From JBEKJU01 sp050011095 (GTDB taxonomy: Bacteria; Desulfobacterota; Syntrophorhabdia; Syntrophorhabdales; WCHB1-27): a stretch of DNA of 7,100 bases. The DNA lies in assembly GCA_050011095.1 (NCBI GenBank), contig JBEKJU010000234.1:1-7100 (forward strand). Direction: 5' to 3'. Positions 1 to 6,379 of the stretch are shown piece after piece (within the stretch, counting starts at the first letter, position 1; the number at the start of each line of letters is the position of its first letter). The notes under the pieces were generated by a model that was not told where the DNA came from, did not search any database, and was given only the letters and a program-made list of their open reading frames with translations. The translations under genes and the position numbers were made by a program.

Positions 1-669
1 AGGGTTGTCGGGGGATGAGTAGTCAGGGATAATAGAGAGACCTATTGCCTCCTCACGACTGCATCTATACAGGTCGAGCATGTTCTCGTTTACATCTACC
101 ACTTTTCCGGTCAAGTCATGGACGAAGATGGCATCGTGTATCTTGTTAAAGACTGTTTTCAGGTAATCTTTGGTGGCGTGAAGCTCCTGTTCAACCCGCT
201 TGCGTTTCCCGGTATCACGAACAACTGCAAGGACGAACTCTCTCCCTCCTATGCTGGCAAGCTTCAAATTCACTTCGACCCGGAACAGCCTGCCGGATTT
301 GTCTCTTGCCCGCCATTCAAAGAGTTGTGGGCCTTCAATTGCGGCTTTCTTTACCCAGCGGAGCGCGTCCTCCCGGATATAGGGTGGAAGGTTCGCGCTT
401 CCGGCACTATTCAGAGCCTCAGCATGAGTATAACGGAACATCTCACACGCTTTTTGATTTGCACCGAGGATATTCGCAGTCTCTATATCATGGATGAGAA
501 TTGCGTCTGCGCTGTCGAACACTGCACCATGGTCATCCATTTCCAGCAACAGAATTACATTATCCTCGCGTCCCCGGTCTTCCTGTGTCTTCTTCGTCTC
601 CTCCACATATCTTCGTAACTTCCGCAGCTCTTCTATAAGTTCCGCCTTGGTTTTATGTTGGTCATTCAT
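1..669 (-). CDS. PAS-domain sensor protein, C-terminal part outside window (partial)
   Basis: An open minus-strand frame of 223 codons has no stop before the window edge, so the protein is incomplete at its C-terminus. The ATG at 669-667 follows AAGGA with 6 bases of spacing, which supports this start. Residues 1-40 are charged and helical (begins MNDQHKTKAELIEELRKLRR), typical of the coiled coil that opens cytoplasmic PAS sensor proteins. A first PAS domain covers about residues 48-162 (AILIHDIETANILGANQKA; FEWRARDKSGRLFRVEVNL; VLAVVRDTGKRKRVEQEL). A second starts near 169 (YLKTVFNKIHDAIFVHDLTG; VVDVNENMLDLYRCSREEAI). No signal peptide or membrane segment is visible, so a cytoplasmic sensor is likely. 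Proteins of this shape usually end in a histidine kinase, a diguanylate cyclase or a sigma-54 activator module. Which one applies here cannot be seen, and the ligand is unknown. Confidence 0.88.
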   Translation of the reverse strand, partial: MNDQHKTKAELIEELRKLRRYVEETKKTQEDRGREDNVILLLEMDDHGAVFDSADAILIHDIETANILGANQKACEMFRYTHAEALNSAGSANLPPYIREDALRWVKKAAIEGPQLFEWRARDKSGRLFRVEVNLKLASIGGREFVLAVVRDTGKRKRVEQELHATKDYLKTVFNKIHDAIFVHDLTGKVVDVNENMLDLYRCSREEAIGLSIIPDYSSPDNP

Positions 670-1012
670 ATATAATCCTTAATGGTCCGAGTGGTTTCGA
701 ATGCTGCTGCGATCATATACCGATCGCTCCCTAATTTTATCATAAAGTATAAAGGAACTTCACCACAGTAGATATGGCGTGTCAAGCCAAAAATGGATGT
801 CCTTTCGGAGTGTCGTTCTCCCGCTGCCTGCCGCAATTCCGTAGTCCATGGATAAAAAATAGGTAAGGATACGAGTAGACTCAAAATGGGGGCTTCTGTA
901 ACATATCTTCAGCCTGTCGGGTGTTTGAAATATATCGCAAGAGACATCCGGGCCGGAGAAATAAGGCGCAGGGCTCTTTTTCTAAGACCACGCACGAGGA
1001 GGAGAAACTGAA
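670..1012. other. Intergenic region between divergent genes
   Basis: No gene is supported in these 343 bases. A 72-codon minus-strand frame (666-884) ends in an ATGA overlap with the PAS gene start. It opens with TTG, has no ribosome binding site and resembles nothing I know, so I do not call it. The AT-rich part at 736-760 reads TATACT and TATGAT on the minus strand and is a plausible place for the PAS gene promoter, but no good -35 hexamer sits at the right distance. At 995-1003 a GAGGAGG-type Shine-Dalgarno precedes the acyl-CoA synthetase remnant. Confidence 0.5.
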
Positions 1013-1253
1013 ATGACCATTGGTGAACTGCTCACACGAAACGCGAACAAGTTTCCGGATAAGCCTGCCGTGGTATACGAGGGGGACGTCTCCATGACCT
1101 TCCGCGCATTCTACTGGTGCATGAACCGGTTGGCCCGGAGGTTTTTGGTTTAGGCCTGGTCAAGGGCGACAGGTTAGGCGTGCTCGTTCACAATTGCCAC
1201 CAGTTCCTGGAACTTTATTTTGCCGCGGCAAAGACGGGCGCCATCTGCGTCGG
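1013..1253 (+). pseudogene. N-terminal remnant of an AMP-forming acyl-CoA synthetase, frameshifted
   Basis: The ATG at 1013 follows a good AGGAGG with about 10 bases of spacing. The first 46 codons (starting MTIGELLTRNANKFPDKPAV, with NRLARRF near residue 38) match the opening of ANL-superfamily acyl-CoA synthetases and ligases, which activate carboxylic acids with ATP and load them onto CoA. The frame then meets TAG at 1151. Similarity resumes one frame over (frame of 1117) as LGLVKGDRLGVLVHNCHQFL then ELYFAAAKTGAICV, the expected continuation. One base was therefore lost, or two gained, around 1141-1150. Similarity ends near 1253. The remaining 400 or more residues, including the ATP/AMP-binding P-loop and adenylation motifs, are absent. 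It cannot make a working enzyme. The original substrate cannot be told from this piece. Confidence 0.85.
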
Positions 1254-1316
1254 TCGTGGGATTGCCCGATGCTTCTCCTCGCAAAGAATGGGGGAAGGGT
1301 TTCTCACATCTCTTAT

Positions 1317-1487
1317 AAGAAGGACCTACAAAAACTGAATCGTGAGCTTTCCGTCTACCACATCGAGCCTGAGATGCAGAACGATGAACTCCGAAGGGCG
1401 CAGGAACAGTTCGAAGAGTCTCACTCACGCCACGATGATCAGAAGAAACTGGTAGACGTCTTCGTCCGAGAGTTGCGCTCATCATAG
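1317..1487 (+). pseudogene. Fragment of a PAS-type sensor kinase (pre-PAS linker)
   Basis: In the frame of 1194-1487 the segment LQKLNRELSVYHIEPEMQND followed by ELRRAQEQFEESHSRH matches a very recognisable linker of many deltaproteobacterial PAS sensor kinases. In those proteins the family form is close to ELxVHQIELEMQNEELRRAQ, followed by a PAS domain beginning near RYxDLYDxAPVGY. Here similarity stops after HSRH and the frame closes at TAG 1485-1487, so the PAS and kinase parts are missing. The codons upstream (1254-1316) match neither this family nor the acyl-CoA synthetase remnant, so the two scraps are joined at a rearrangement. There is no convincing start codon with a ribosome binding site. 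I regard it as debris rather than a small functional protein. Confidence 0.72.
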
Positions 1488-1528
1488 GACAACACCCTAT
1501 CCTCGGCGGGTTGCAGTCCTTGGCATGG

Positions 1529-1549
1529 CAATCTCAGCATTGGAGATTG
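1529..1549. repeat. 7-bp perfect inverted repeat (hairpin)
   Basis: CAATCTC (1529-1535) and GAGATTG (1543-1549) can form a perfect 7-bp stem around a 7-base loop. No T-run follows on either strand, so it is not a standard intrinsic terminator. It lies just after the PAS-kinase fragment and its role is unknown. Confidence 0.4.
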
Positions 1550-2031
1550 TGGTTCTTGTCGACCGTTACCGTTCAGTTTCCCACGAAGGGAGTGACTATC
1601 TTGGGCCCCATCGGTGCGGCAGGGGCTCGCAGAGCCATCGGGCCTCGTCTTTAAGTAACCACGTGATACTGCCGTATATAAAGTAGACTCGCGAGGTGTT
1701 CTAATAGAGATGCTCAGCGAAACCGGTTGCCTGCTTACAAACGTTCGTTTCAGATTCGATAAAGCCAGCCGCGCACAAGGGGGATCGCGAGACCCCGCCC
1801 TCAAGAGCCTCAGCCGGTGGATGCGACTGTGGTGTCATGCCCCGTTAGATCGAGCGGAGAAACGGACCGACGGGAGTAACAAACACATTTGTTTCAAGGC
1901 ACCAGGGGTTTGCTCCGACATCTTTGGCAAACGTAAGGACATAGGCTGTGCCAATCATGTAGGAAATCGGAATGGATTGCCCGTGCGAAATCGGTCGGGA
2001 AGCCGAAGGAGCGCGTTTTAGGACCTCATCG

Positions 2032-2040
2032 AAAAGGAGG
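2032..2040 (+). promoter_or_regulatory. Strong Shine-Dalgarno of the MCP gene
   Basis: AAAAGGAGG ends 7 bases before the ATG at 2048. It fixes the start of the chemoreceptor and suggests efficient translation. Confidence 0.8.
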
Positions 2041-2047
2041 CAGGTCT

Positions 2048-4171
2048 ATGTTTAATAAAAAGACAAGGGTCTTGCTGGATGAAATAAAAAAAATGTATGA
2101 GGCCCACAAGACAGGTGACGTGGATTACACCATCCCCACCGATAAGTTTGACGGTGCTCACAAGGAAATCGCCGTGGCGACGAATGATGTCGTAAGGGCC
2201 CATGTCGGCACCATGCTCAAAATCACTGATACTATCGGGTCTTATGCAGAAGGCGATTTTTCACATGTCCTCGACAAACTGCCAGGCAAACAATTCATCA
2301 TAAACGAAAAAATAGGCCTTCTTAGAAGGAACCTGCTTAACCTTGCAACCGATGCCAACATACTTTCCAAGGCAGCCGTGGACGGTAAACTCGACACGCG
2401 GGCGGACGCCGCAAAGCATCAAGGCGACTTCCGCGCGATCGTGGAGGGCGTGAACGACACCCTCGATGCGCTCGCCGGCCCTTTGAACGTTACCAGCGGA
2501 TACCTTGAGAAAATCAGCAAGGGTGAAATCCCGTCCAAGATCACGGATACGTACCATGGGGACTTCAACGAGATCAAGAACAACCTGAACCAGTGTATCG
2601 ACGGCTTGAGCGGCCTCGTGGAGGCGAACGAAGTCTTGCAGAAGATGGCCGTGAACGACTACACGAGAAAGGTCATGGGCGACTATGTCGGGATATTCGG
2701 GGAGGTCGGTACTGCCATCAACCACGTGGTCGACAGGATCAGTCACGTCGTGGACACGGTCAACGACATTGCCAAGGGCGACCTCCACGACCTTCCCGAA
2801 TACCGGGCCATCGGCAATGGCCTCGGCAGACGCTCCGAGAACGACAGGCTGGCGCCCTCCCTCATACGCATGATGGAGGCAATCCAGGGCCTTATCAGTG
2901 ATGTGAACATGCTTTCCAAGGCAGCCGTGGACGGTAAACTCGACACGCGGGCGGACGCCGCAAAGCATCAAGGCGACTTCCGCGCGATCGTGGAGGGCGT
3001 GAACGACACCCTCGATGCGGTAATTGGTCCTTTGACCATAGCCGCCGAATACGTCGAGAAGATCAGCAAGGGCGATATACCTCCCGTGATCGAAGATACG
3101 TACCATGGGGACTTCAACGCCATCAAGGACAACATCAACGTCCTCATCGACGCCATGAACGAGATCGCGAAGACCGCCAAGGAGATCGCGGAAGGGAACC
3201 TGATGATAGGCATCAAGGAGCGCTCCTCCCGGGATGAGTTAATGAGGGCGCTGGGAACAATGGCGGAGAAACTGACTACCGTGGTGACTGAAGTAAGGAC
3301 TGCGGCGGAGAATGTGGGCACGGGAAGCCGGCAGTTGAGCTCCACCTCCCAGGAGTTGTCCCAGGGAGCAACAGAGCAGGCGGCCTCCGCGGAAGAAGTG
3401 TCGTCCTCCATGGAACAGATGGTATCGAACATCAAACAGAACGCGGACAACGCGCAACAGACGGAGAAGATCGCGCTGAAGGCTGCTCAGGACGCTAAGG
3501 AAGGGGGCAAGGCGGTACTGGAGACAGTGTCTGCCATGAAAGAGATCGCCACCAAGATATCTATCATCGAGGAGATTGCCCGGCAGACGAATCTCCTGGC
3601 CCTCAACGCCGCAATCGAGGCTGCACGCGCGGGCGAGCACGGCAAAGGCTTTGCCGTGGTCGCGAGCGAGGTGAGAAAGCTTGCGGAGAGAAGCCAGATC
3701 GCAGCAGCGGAGATCAACAGGCTCTCTGCGACGAGCGTCGATGTTGCCGAGAAGGCGGGAGAGATGCTCGCGAGGATCGTTCCTGACATCCAGAGGACGG
3801 CGGAACTCGTGAGCGAAATAAACGCATCGAGCAACGAACAGAACTCGGGCGCGGAGCAGATCAACAAGGCGGTCCAGCAGCTCGATCAGGTGATCCAGCA
3901 GAACGCCTCGGCCACGGAAGAGATGGCCTCCACATCCGAGGAGCTCTCGAGCCAGGCGGAACAGCTCCAGGACACGATAGCCTTCTTCAAGATCGCGGAT
4001 GATGGCGCAGCGAAGCACACCAGTAAGGCGCACAGGCAGATCAACGCGGCTGCGGCGAAGAGTGTGGCGAACAGCCATCCGAAAGGAAACGGTGAGGTCA
4101 GACAATCGGGAGTCGCTCTGGACCTTCGGAATTCCTTGGAAAGCCTCGACGACGAGTTCGAGCGATACTAA
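2048..4171 (+). CDS. Soluble methyl-accepting chemotaxis protein with tandem HAMP-like repeats
   Basis: This 707-residue chemoreceptor has no transmembrane segment, so it should act in the cytoplasm. Residues ~60-410 are a chain of HAMP-like signal-converting modules, recognised by recurring words such as EKISKGEIP, DTYHGDFNEIKNNLN, AVDGKLDTRADAAKHQGDF and AKEIAEGNLMIGI. Residues ~425-650 are the long antiparallel signalling coiled coil. Its conserved tip, which binds CheA and CheW, begins at about residue 508 (EEIARQTNLLALNAAIEAAR) and continues through EHGKGFAVVASEVRKLAERS. Gln/Glu/Ala-rich helices on both sides (for example GATEQAASAEEVSSSMEQ) are the usual sites for CheR methylation and CheB demethylation. 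The C-terminus (SLESLDDEFERY) lacks a CheR-tethering pentapeptide of the NWETF type. Poly-HAMP soluble receptors are common in Geobacter-like bacteria. The signal sensed is unknown, and no separate PAS, GAF or haem domain is visible. A cheW copy follows 14 bases downstream. Confidence 0.96.
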   Translation: MFNKKTRVLLDEIKKMYEAHKTGDVDYTIPTDKFDGAHKEIAVATNDVVRAHVGTMLKITDTIGSYAEGDFSHVLDKLPGKQFIINEKIGLLRRNLLNLATDANILSKAAVDGKLDTRADAAKHQGDFRAIVEGVNDTLDALAGPLNVTSGYLEKISKGEIPSKITDTYHGDFNEIKNNLNQCIDGLSGLVEANEVLQKMAVNDYTRKVMGDYVGIFGEVGTAINHVVDRISHVVDTVNDIAKGDLHDLPEYRAIGNGLGRRSENDRLAPSLIRMMEAIQGLISDVNMLSKAAVDGKLDTRADAAKHQGDFRAIVEGVNDTLDAVIGPLTIAAEYVEKISKGDIPPVIEDTYHGDFNAIKDNINVLIDAMNEIAKTAKEIAEGNLMIGIKERSSRDELMRALGTMAEKLTTVVTEVRTAAENVGTGSRQLSSTSQELSQGATEQAASAEEVSSSMEQMVSNIKQNADNAQQTEKIALKAAQDAKEGGKAVLETVSAMKEIATKISIIEEIARQTNLLALNAAIEAARAGEHGKGFAVVASEVRKLAERSQIAAAEINRLSATSVDVAEKAGEMLARIVPDIQRTAELVSEINASSNEQNSGAEQINKAVQQLDQVIQQNASATEEMASTSEELSSQAEQLQDTIAFFKIADDGAAKHTSKAHRQINAAAAKSVANSHPKGNGEVRQSGVALDLRNSLESLDDEFERY
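2363..2470 (+). repeat. 108-bp exact direct repeat inside the MCP gene, copy 1
   Basis: By eye the sequence is identical to 2912-3019, 549 bases (183 codons) downstream and in the same frame. It encodes LSKAAVDGKLDTRADAAKHQ and the following GDFRAIVEGVNDTLDA, one HAMP-like module. A further 25-base identity at the same offset (2546-2570 and 3095-3119) lies 75 bases after the repeat, separated by diverged sequence. Confidence 0.93.
2912..3019 (+). repeat. 108-bp exact direct repeat inside the MCP gene, copy 2
   Basis: This is the second copy of 2363-2470. The flanks have diverged (ACATACTTTCC against ACATGCTTTCC before the repeat; CTCGCC against GTAATT after it), so the identity has sharp borders, as expected from recent duplication or gene conversion. 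Confidence 0.93.
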
Positions 4172-4185
4172 AAGGAGGGATACCT

Positions 4186-4650
4186 ATGAGCGTGCCATCT
4201 ATTACCGACACGAGGCCGTATCTCACCTTCCGGCCTGGCAACGAGGTCTTTGCCCTTGATGTTTCCAACGTGCGGGAGATACTGTAGCTTACCAAGGTAG
4301 CCAGGGTACCGAAGACACCCGACTACATGAGAGGCGTCATCAACCTGAGGGGCAGCGTGGTACCCGTTCTCGACATGAGGCTGAAATTCGCCATCACCAG
4401 GACGGAGAAGACGATCAACACGTGCATCGTGGTGGTAGAAGTTGCCCCTGAGGGGCAGGAAAACACCGTTATTGGGGCCCTGGTCGATTCCGTGCAGTAG
4501 GTCTTCGAACTCGAGCCGGAGCATATAGAGGCTGTCCCGCAGATAGGCGCCCAGCTCAGAACGGACTTCATCAAGGGCATGGGCAAAAAGGACGACTCCT
4601 TCATCATCATCCTCGACGTCGATCGAGTCTTTTCATTGGAAGAGCTTGTT
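4186..4650 (+). pseudogene. cheW: cheW-like chemotaxis coupling protein with two in-frame TAG codons
   Basis: An ATG at 4186, 6 bases after AGGAGGG (4173-4179) and 14 bases after the MCP stop, opens a CheW frame. The parts read RPYLTFRPGNEVFALDVSNV, REIL-[TAG]-LTKVARVPKTPDYMRGVI, NLRGSVVPVLDMRLKF, GALVDSVQ-[TAG]-VFELEPEHIEAVP, RTDFIKGMGKKDDSFIIILD and VDRVFSLEELV. This is a full-length CheW domain, which would bridge the neighbouring receptor to CheA. TAG occurs at codons 34 (4285-4287) and 105 (4498-4500). Relatives, as I recall them, carry Glu at both positions (Gln also fits), so single-base changes explain them. There is no frameshift, TAA or TGA in the CheW part. Similarity ends at ~4650, and the same frame stays open to a TAG at 4753-4755 inside the IS. 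A nonsense pseudogene is most likely. Amber readthrough is the alternative. Confidence 0.88.
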
Positions 4651-4682
4651 TGCGGCGCGGGGGATGGAAGGCGACGAAAACC

Positions 4683-4726
4683 TGGGAGTGTGCCCGGTCT
4701 TTGTCCTGACACAAAAGTATTGACGT
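4683..4726 (-). other. Possible degraded insertion-sequence end beside the IS630 element
   Basis: Read on the minus strand, this piece contains AATACTTTTGTGTCAGGACA then AAGACCGGGCAC. It resembles the sequence at 6988-7020 on the plus strand (ATATCTTGTGTCAGAGGTAG then AAGATCGGGTAC), sharing an uninterrupted TTGTGTCAG and many scattered matches. The copy at 6988 leads into the ORF at the right edge. It may be the scar of a second element related to that one. Assignment is tentative. Confidence 0.3.
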
Positions 4727-4728
4727 TA

Positions 4729-4742
4729 GTGTACTGTCTCTT
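4729..4742 (+). repeat. IS630 left terminal inverted repeat
   Basis: GTGTACTGTCTCTT is preceded by TA at 4727-4728. It pairs with the right end with two mismatches (positions 6 and 13). Confidence 0.82.
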
Positions 4743-4779
4743 AAATAGCTGGTAGTATATGCATCATTTGTGGTAGATT

Positions 4780-5925
4780 ATGTTCATGTCACGACGGGCG
4801 ATGCCGGTAACATTAAATGAAGAGGATCGAAAGGAATTGGAGCGGTGGGTGAGCGCTCACCGTACGCCGCAACAGGTTGCTCAGCGTTGCCGGATAGTAT
4901 TGGCGACAGCAGGCGGGCAACCGGACAAGGCTATCGCGGCAGACATGCAGATCAACGTTAAGACGGTGACCCTATGGCGAGGGCGCTTTGCCAGTGAGGG
5001 GCCTGATTGCCTCTGGGAAGTCTCGGCAGGTCGAGGACGCAAGCCCCGGCTGACAGCAGACAAGATCGAGGGGATTATAAATGCCACCTTACAGACCAAG
5101 CCTGTGGGAGTCACCCATTGGAGTTGCCGGACAATGGCTGAAAAGCAGGGTGTGAGCAAGGCGACGATCAATCGGGTTTGGCAGAGTCATGGTCTGCAAC
5201 CTCACCGAATCGACCGGTTCAAGCTGTCTCGCGACCCCAAGTTTTTGGAGAAACTGACCGATGTGGTGGGCCTTTATCTCAACCCTCCCGAGAAAGCACT
5301 CGTGCTCTGCGTGGATGAGAAAAGTCAGATACAGGCATTGGATCGCACCCAACCGGGGCTGCCTATGAAGAAAGGCCGCTGTGGAACCATGACCCACGAC
5401 TACAAGCGGAATGGCGCGACCACTCTTTTTGCAGCGCTCGAACTCGCACAAGGGAAAGTGGTCGGGCAGTGTTACGCCCGCCATCGTCATCAGGAATTCC
5501 TCAGGTTCCTGAAACGCCTTGATGATGAATTCCCTGCGGAAAAGAAACTCCATCTCGTGATGGACAACTATGGCACTCATAAGCACCCCACCGTCCAAAG
5601 CTGGCTGCAACGCCATCCCCGTTTTGTGCCCCATTTCATTCCGACCGGCTCGAGCTGGCTGAACCTGATAGGGCGCTGGTTTGGAGAACTGACGGGAAAA
5701 CGCATACGCCGCGGCGTCTTTGTCAGTGTTGCCGATCTCGTCACTGCCATTGAGGAATATCTGGAAGCCTGGAACGCAAACCCCAAGCCTTTAGTCTGGA
5801 CAGCAACCGTCGAATCAATCGTGGAGAAAGTCGCCCGCTGTAAACAAACCCTCGAAAAGATTCAGCTTGGGTGCACACTGCCGAGGGGTCGCAAAACGAA
5901 AAAGAACAACACCAGTCGTTTATGA
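4780..5925 (+). CDS. IS630-family transposase, third catalytic residue replaced by glycine
   Basis: The 381-residue protein is full length for the family. Residues ~10-75 form a helix-turn-helix DNA-binding region (QVAQRCRIVLATAGGQPDKA; NVKTVTLWRGRFASEG), and ~95-160 a second winged-helix-like part (VTHWSCRTMAEKQGVSKATI). The DDE nuclease follows: Asp179 in VLCVDEKSQIQALDRTQPG, Asp262 in HLVMDNYGTHKHP, and the motif SSWLNLIGRWFGELT, where the family has Glu (as in SWLNLVERWF). Here residue 298 is Gly (GGG, 5671-5673), 36 positions after Asp262, which is the correct spacing for the missing Glu. Family knowledge says all three acids hold the metal ions, so I infer loss of activity. The frame is otherwise open. 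ATG codons at 4786 and 4801 are alternative starts, and none has a good Shine-Dalgarno. Confidence 0.93.
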   Translation: MFMSRRAMPVTLNEEDRKELERWVSAHRTPQQVAQRCRIVLATAGGQPDKAIAADMQINVKTVTLWRGRFASEGPDCLWEVSAGRGRKPRLTADKIEGIINATLQTKPVGVTHWSCRTMAEKQGVSKATINRVWQSHGLQPHRIDRFKLSRDPKFLEKLTDVVGLYLNPPEKALVLCVDEKSQIQALDRTQPGLPMKKGRCGTMTHDYKRNGATTLFAALELAQGKVVGQCYARHRHQEFLRFLKRLDDEFPAEKKLHLVMDNYGTHKHPTVQSWLQRHPRFVPHFIPTGSSWLNLIGRWFGELTGKRIRRGVFVSVADLVTAIEEYLEAWNANPKPLVWTATVESIVEKVARCKQTLEKIQLGCTLPRGRKTKKNNTSRL

Positions 5926-5935
5926 GACACTACAC
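5922..5935 (-). repeat. IS630 right terminal inverted repeat
   Basis: The minus strand reads GTGTAGTGTCTCAT, and TA follows at 5936-5937. The transposase stop codon TGA (5923-5925) lies inside this repeat, so the gene fills the element to its end. Confidence 0.82.
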
Positions 5936-5937
5936 TA

Positions 5938-6314
5938 GCGGTCACGTGCATATCGAAGAAATCGGTTTCCTTGTTGATGCCGCAAAACCGGGTATGCTCG
6001 TGATAGGCTTCTTCTCCCCAGAAGCGCAACGCGGCCTCCCGACAAAAGCTCCGGGGCAGATGGAACAGAGTGGCAACCGGAGCCTCGGGCTGCGTTTCCA
6101 GAGGGGACATAAAGCTGACCAGTCCGGGCGAGTCAAAGGGGAAAGCGAGCAACCGGTGTATCTGCTCGGGCGACAGACCATGAAACTCAGGAAGGGGCGT
6201 GCTGTTTTGCTCCCGCATGAAGTTGTCTGCGAAGGCTTGCGCCTCCGCGATTTAGGCGAATTCCTTCCCCTGGATGGCCTCACGCAATTCCGAGAATATG
6301 TTGTCCCTATCCAT
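5938..6314 (-). pseudogene. Conserved protein of unknown function, broken by stop codon, deletion and IS insertion
   Basis: The minus-strand ATG at 6314-6312, behind GAGGG, opens MDRDNIFSELREAIQGKEFA and meets TAA at 6254-6252. The same frame continues IAEAQAFADNFMREQNSTPL, then EFHGLSPEQIHRLLAFPFDS, PEAPVATLFHLPRSFCREAA, LRFWGEEAYHEHTRF, GINKETDFFDMHVT. I recall these words from an uncharacterised family, possibly SEC-C-type proteins, in which FHGLSPEQMHRLL and INKEDDFFDLHVTR occur. I cannot give a function. In the relatives I recall, about 20 residues stand between ATLF and LPRSF, so an internal in-frame deletion is likely. The frame is cut at the IS630 border right after HVTA, where relatives continue. 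With three independent lesions it is a pseudogene. A shorter restart at the ATG ending in-frame near 6218 is possible but would still lack the C-terminus. Confidence 0.78.
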
Positions 6315-6379
6315 GATCTTTTCCCTCTGAGCGACTTGCGGGCGACAATCGTCGCAAGCGCGATCGGGTTGCCCCTCCT

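Larger units (their letters stand above)
1488..2047. other. 560-base stretch without a recognisable gene
   Basis: Several frames are open for 60-120 codons here, but none has a start with a ribosome binding site or recognisable similarity. The longest are 1710-2021 on the plus strand and 1439-1804 on the minus strand. A minus-strand frame open over 1848-2045 (66 codons, no usable start, stop at 1847-1845) contains SYMIGTAYVLTFAKDVGANP, which looks protein-like and might be another scrap, but I cannot name it. The stretch ends with the strong ribosome binding site of the MCP gene. I do not recognise a sigma-70, sigma-54 or FliA promoter for that gene. Confidence 0.45.
4729..5935 (+). mobile_element. 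IS630-family insertion sequence, 1207 bp
   Basis: The element carries one transposase gene of the IS630/Tc1-mariner superfamily. Its ends are imperfect 14-bp inverted repeats: GTGTACTGTCTCTT (4729-4742) and the complement of 5922-5935, GTGTAGTGTCTCAT, with 12 of 14 matching. Both borders carry TA (4727-4728 and 5936-5937), the target duplication expected of this family. The left border lies ~80 bases after the cheW similarity ends. The right border interrupts a minus-strand conserved gene. That gene does not visibly continue on the left side, so the IS sits at, or landed in, an already rearranged junction. With the catalytic glutamate missing, the copy is probably not autonomous. Confidence 0.9.

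Noticed and set aside
118..618. 166-codon plus-strand ORF
   Set aside because: It is antisense to the PAS protein, whose minus-strand frame has clear domain similarity and a ribosome binding site.
666..884. 72-codon minus-strand ORF overlapping the PAS gene start by ATGA
   Set aside because: It has a TTG start without a Shine-Dalgarno, no recognisable similarity, and probably covers the promoter region of the PAS gene.
1738..1763. Possible FliA (sigma-28) promoter, CAAACGTT with a later CGATAA
   Set aside because: The spacing is about two bases too short, both boxes have mismatches, and it is almost 300 bases from the receptor start.
1918..1972. Words GGCAAAC and GTAGG resembling a c-di-GMP (GEMM) riboswitch upstream of the chemoreceptor
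   Set aside because: The conserved GGGACGCAAAGCC block, the P1b hairpin with its tetraloop and the spacing are absent.
2261..3106. 281-codon minus-strand ORF opposite the MCP gene
   Set aside because: It is a shadow of the high-GC, repeated HAMP-coding sequence. It has no ribosome binding site, and its own internal repeat simply mirrors the 108-bp repeat.
3239..4105. 288-codon minus-strand ORF opposite the MCP signalling domain
   Set aside because: The composition is Arg/Leu-rich, as expected from the reverse complement of a coiled-coil gene. The plus-strand product is unmistakable.
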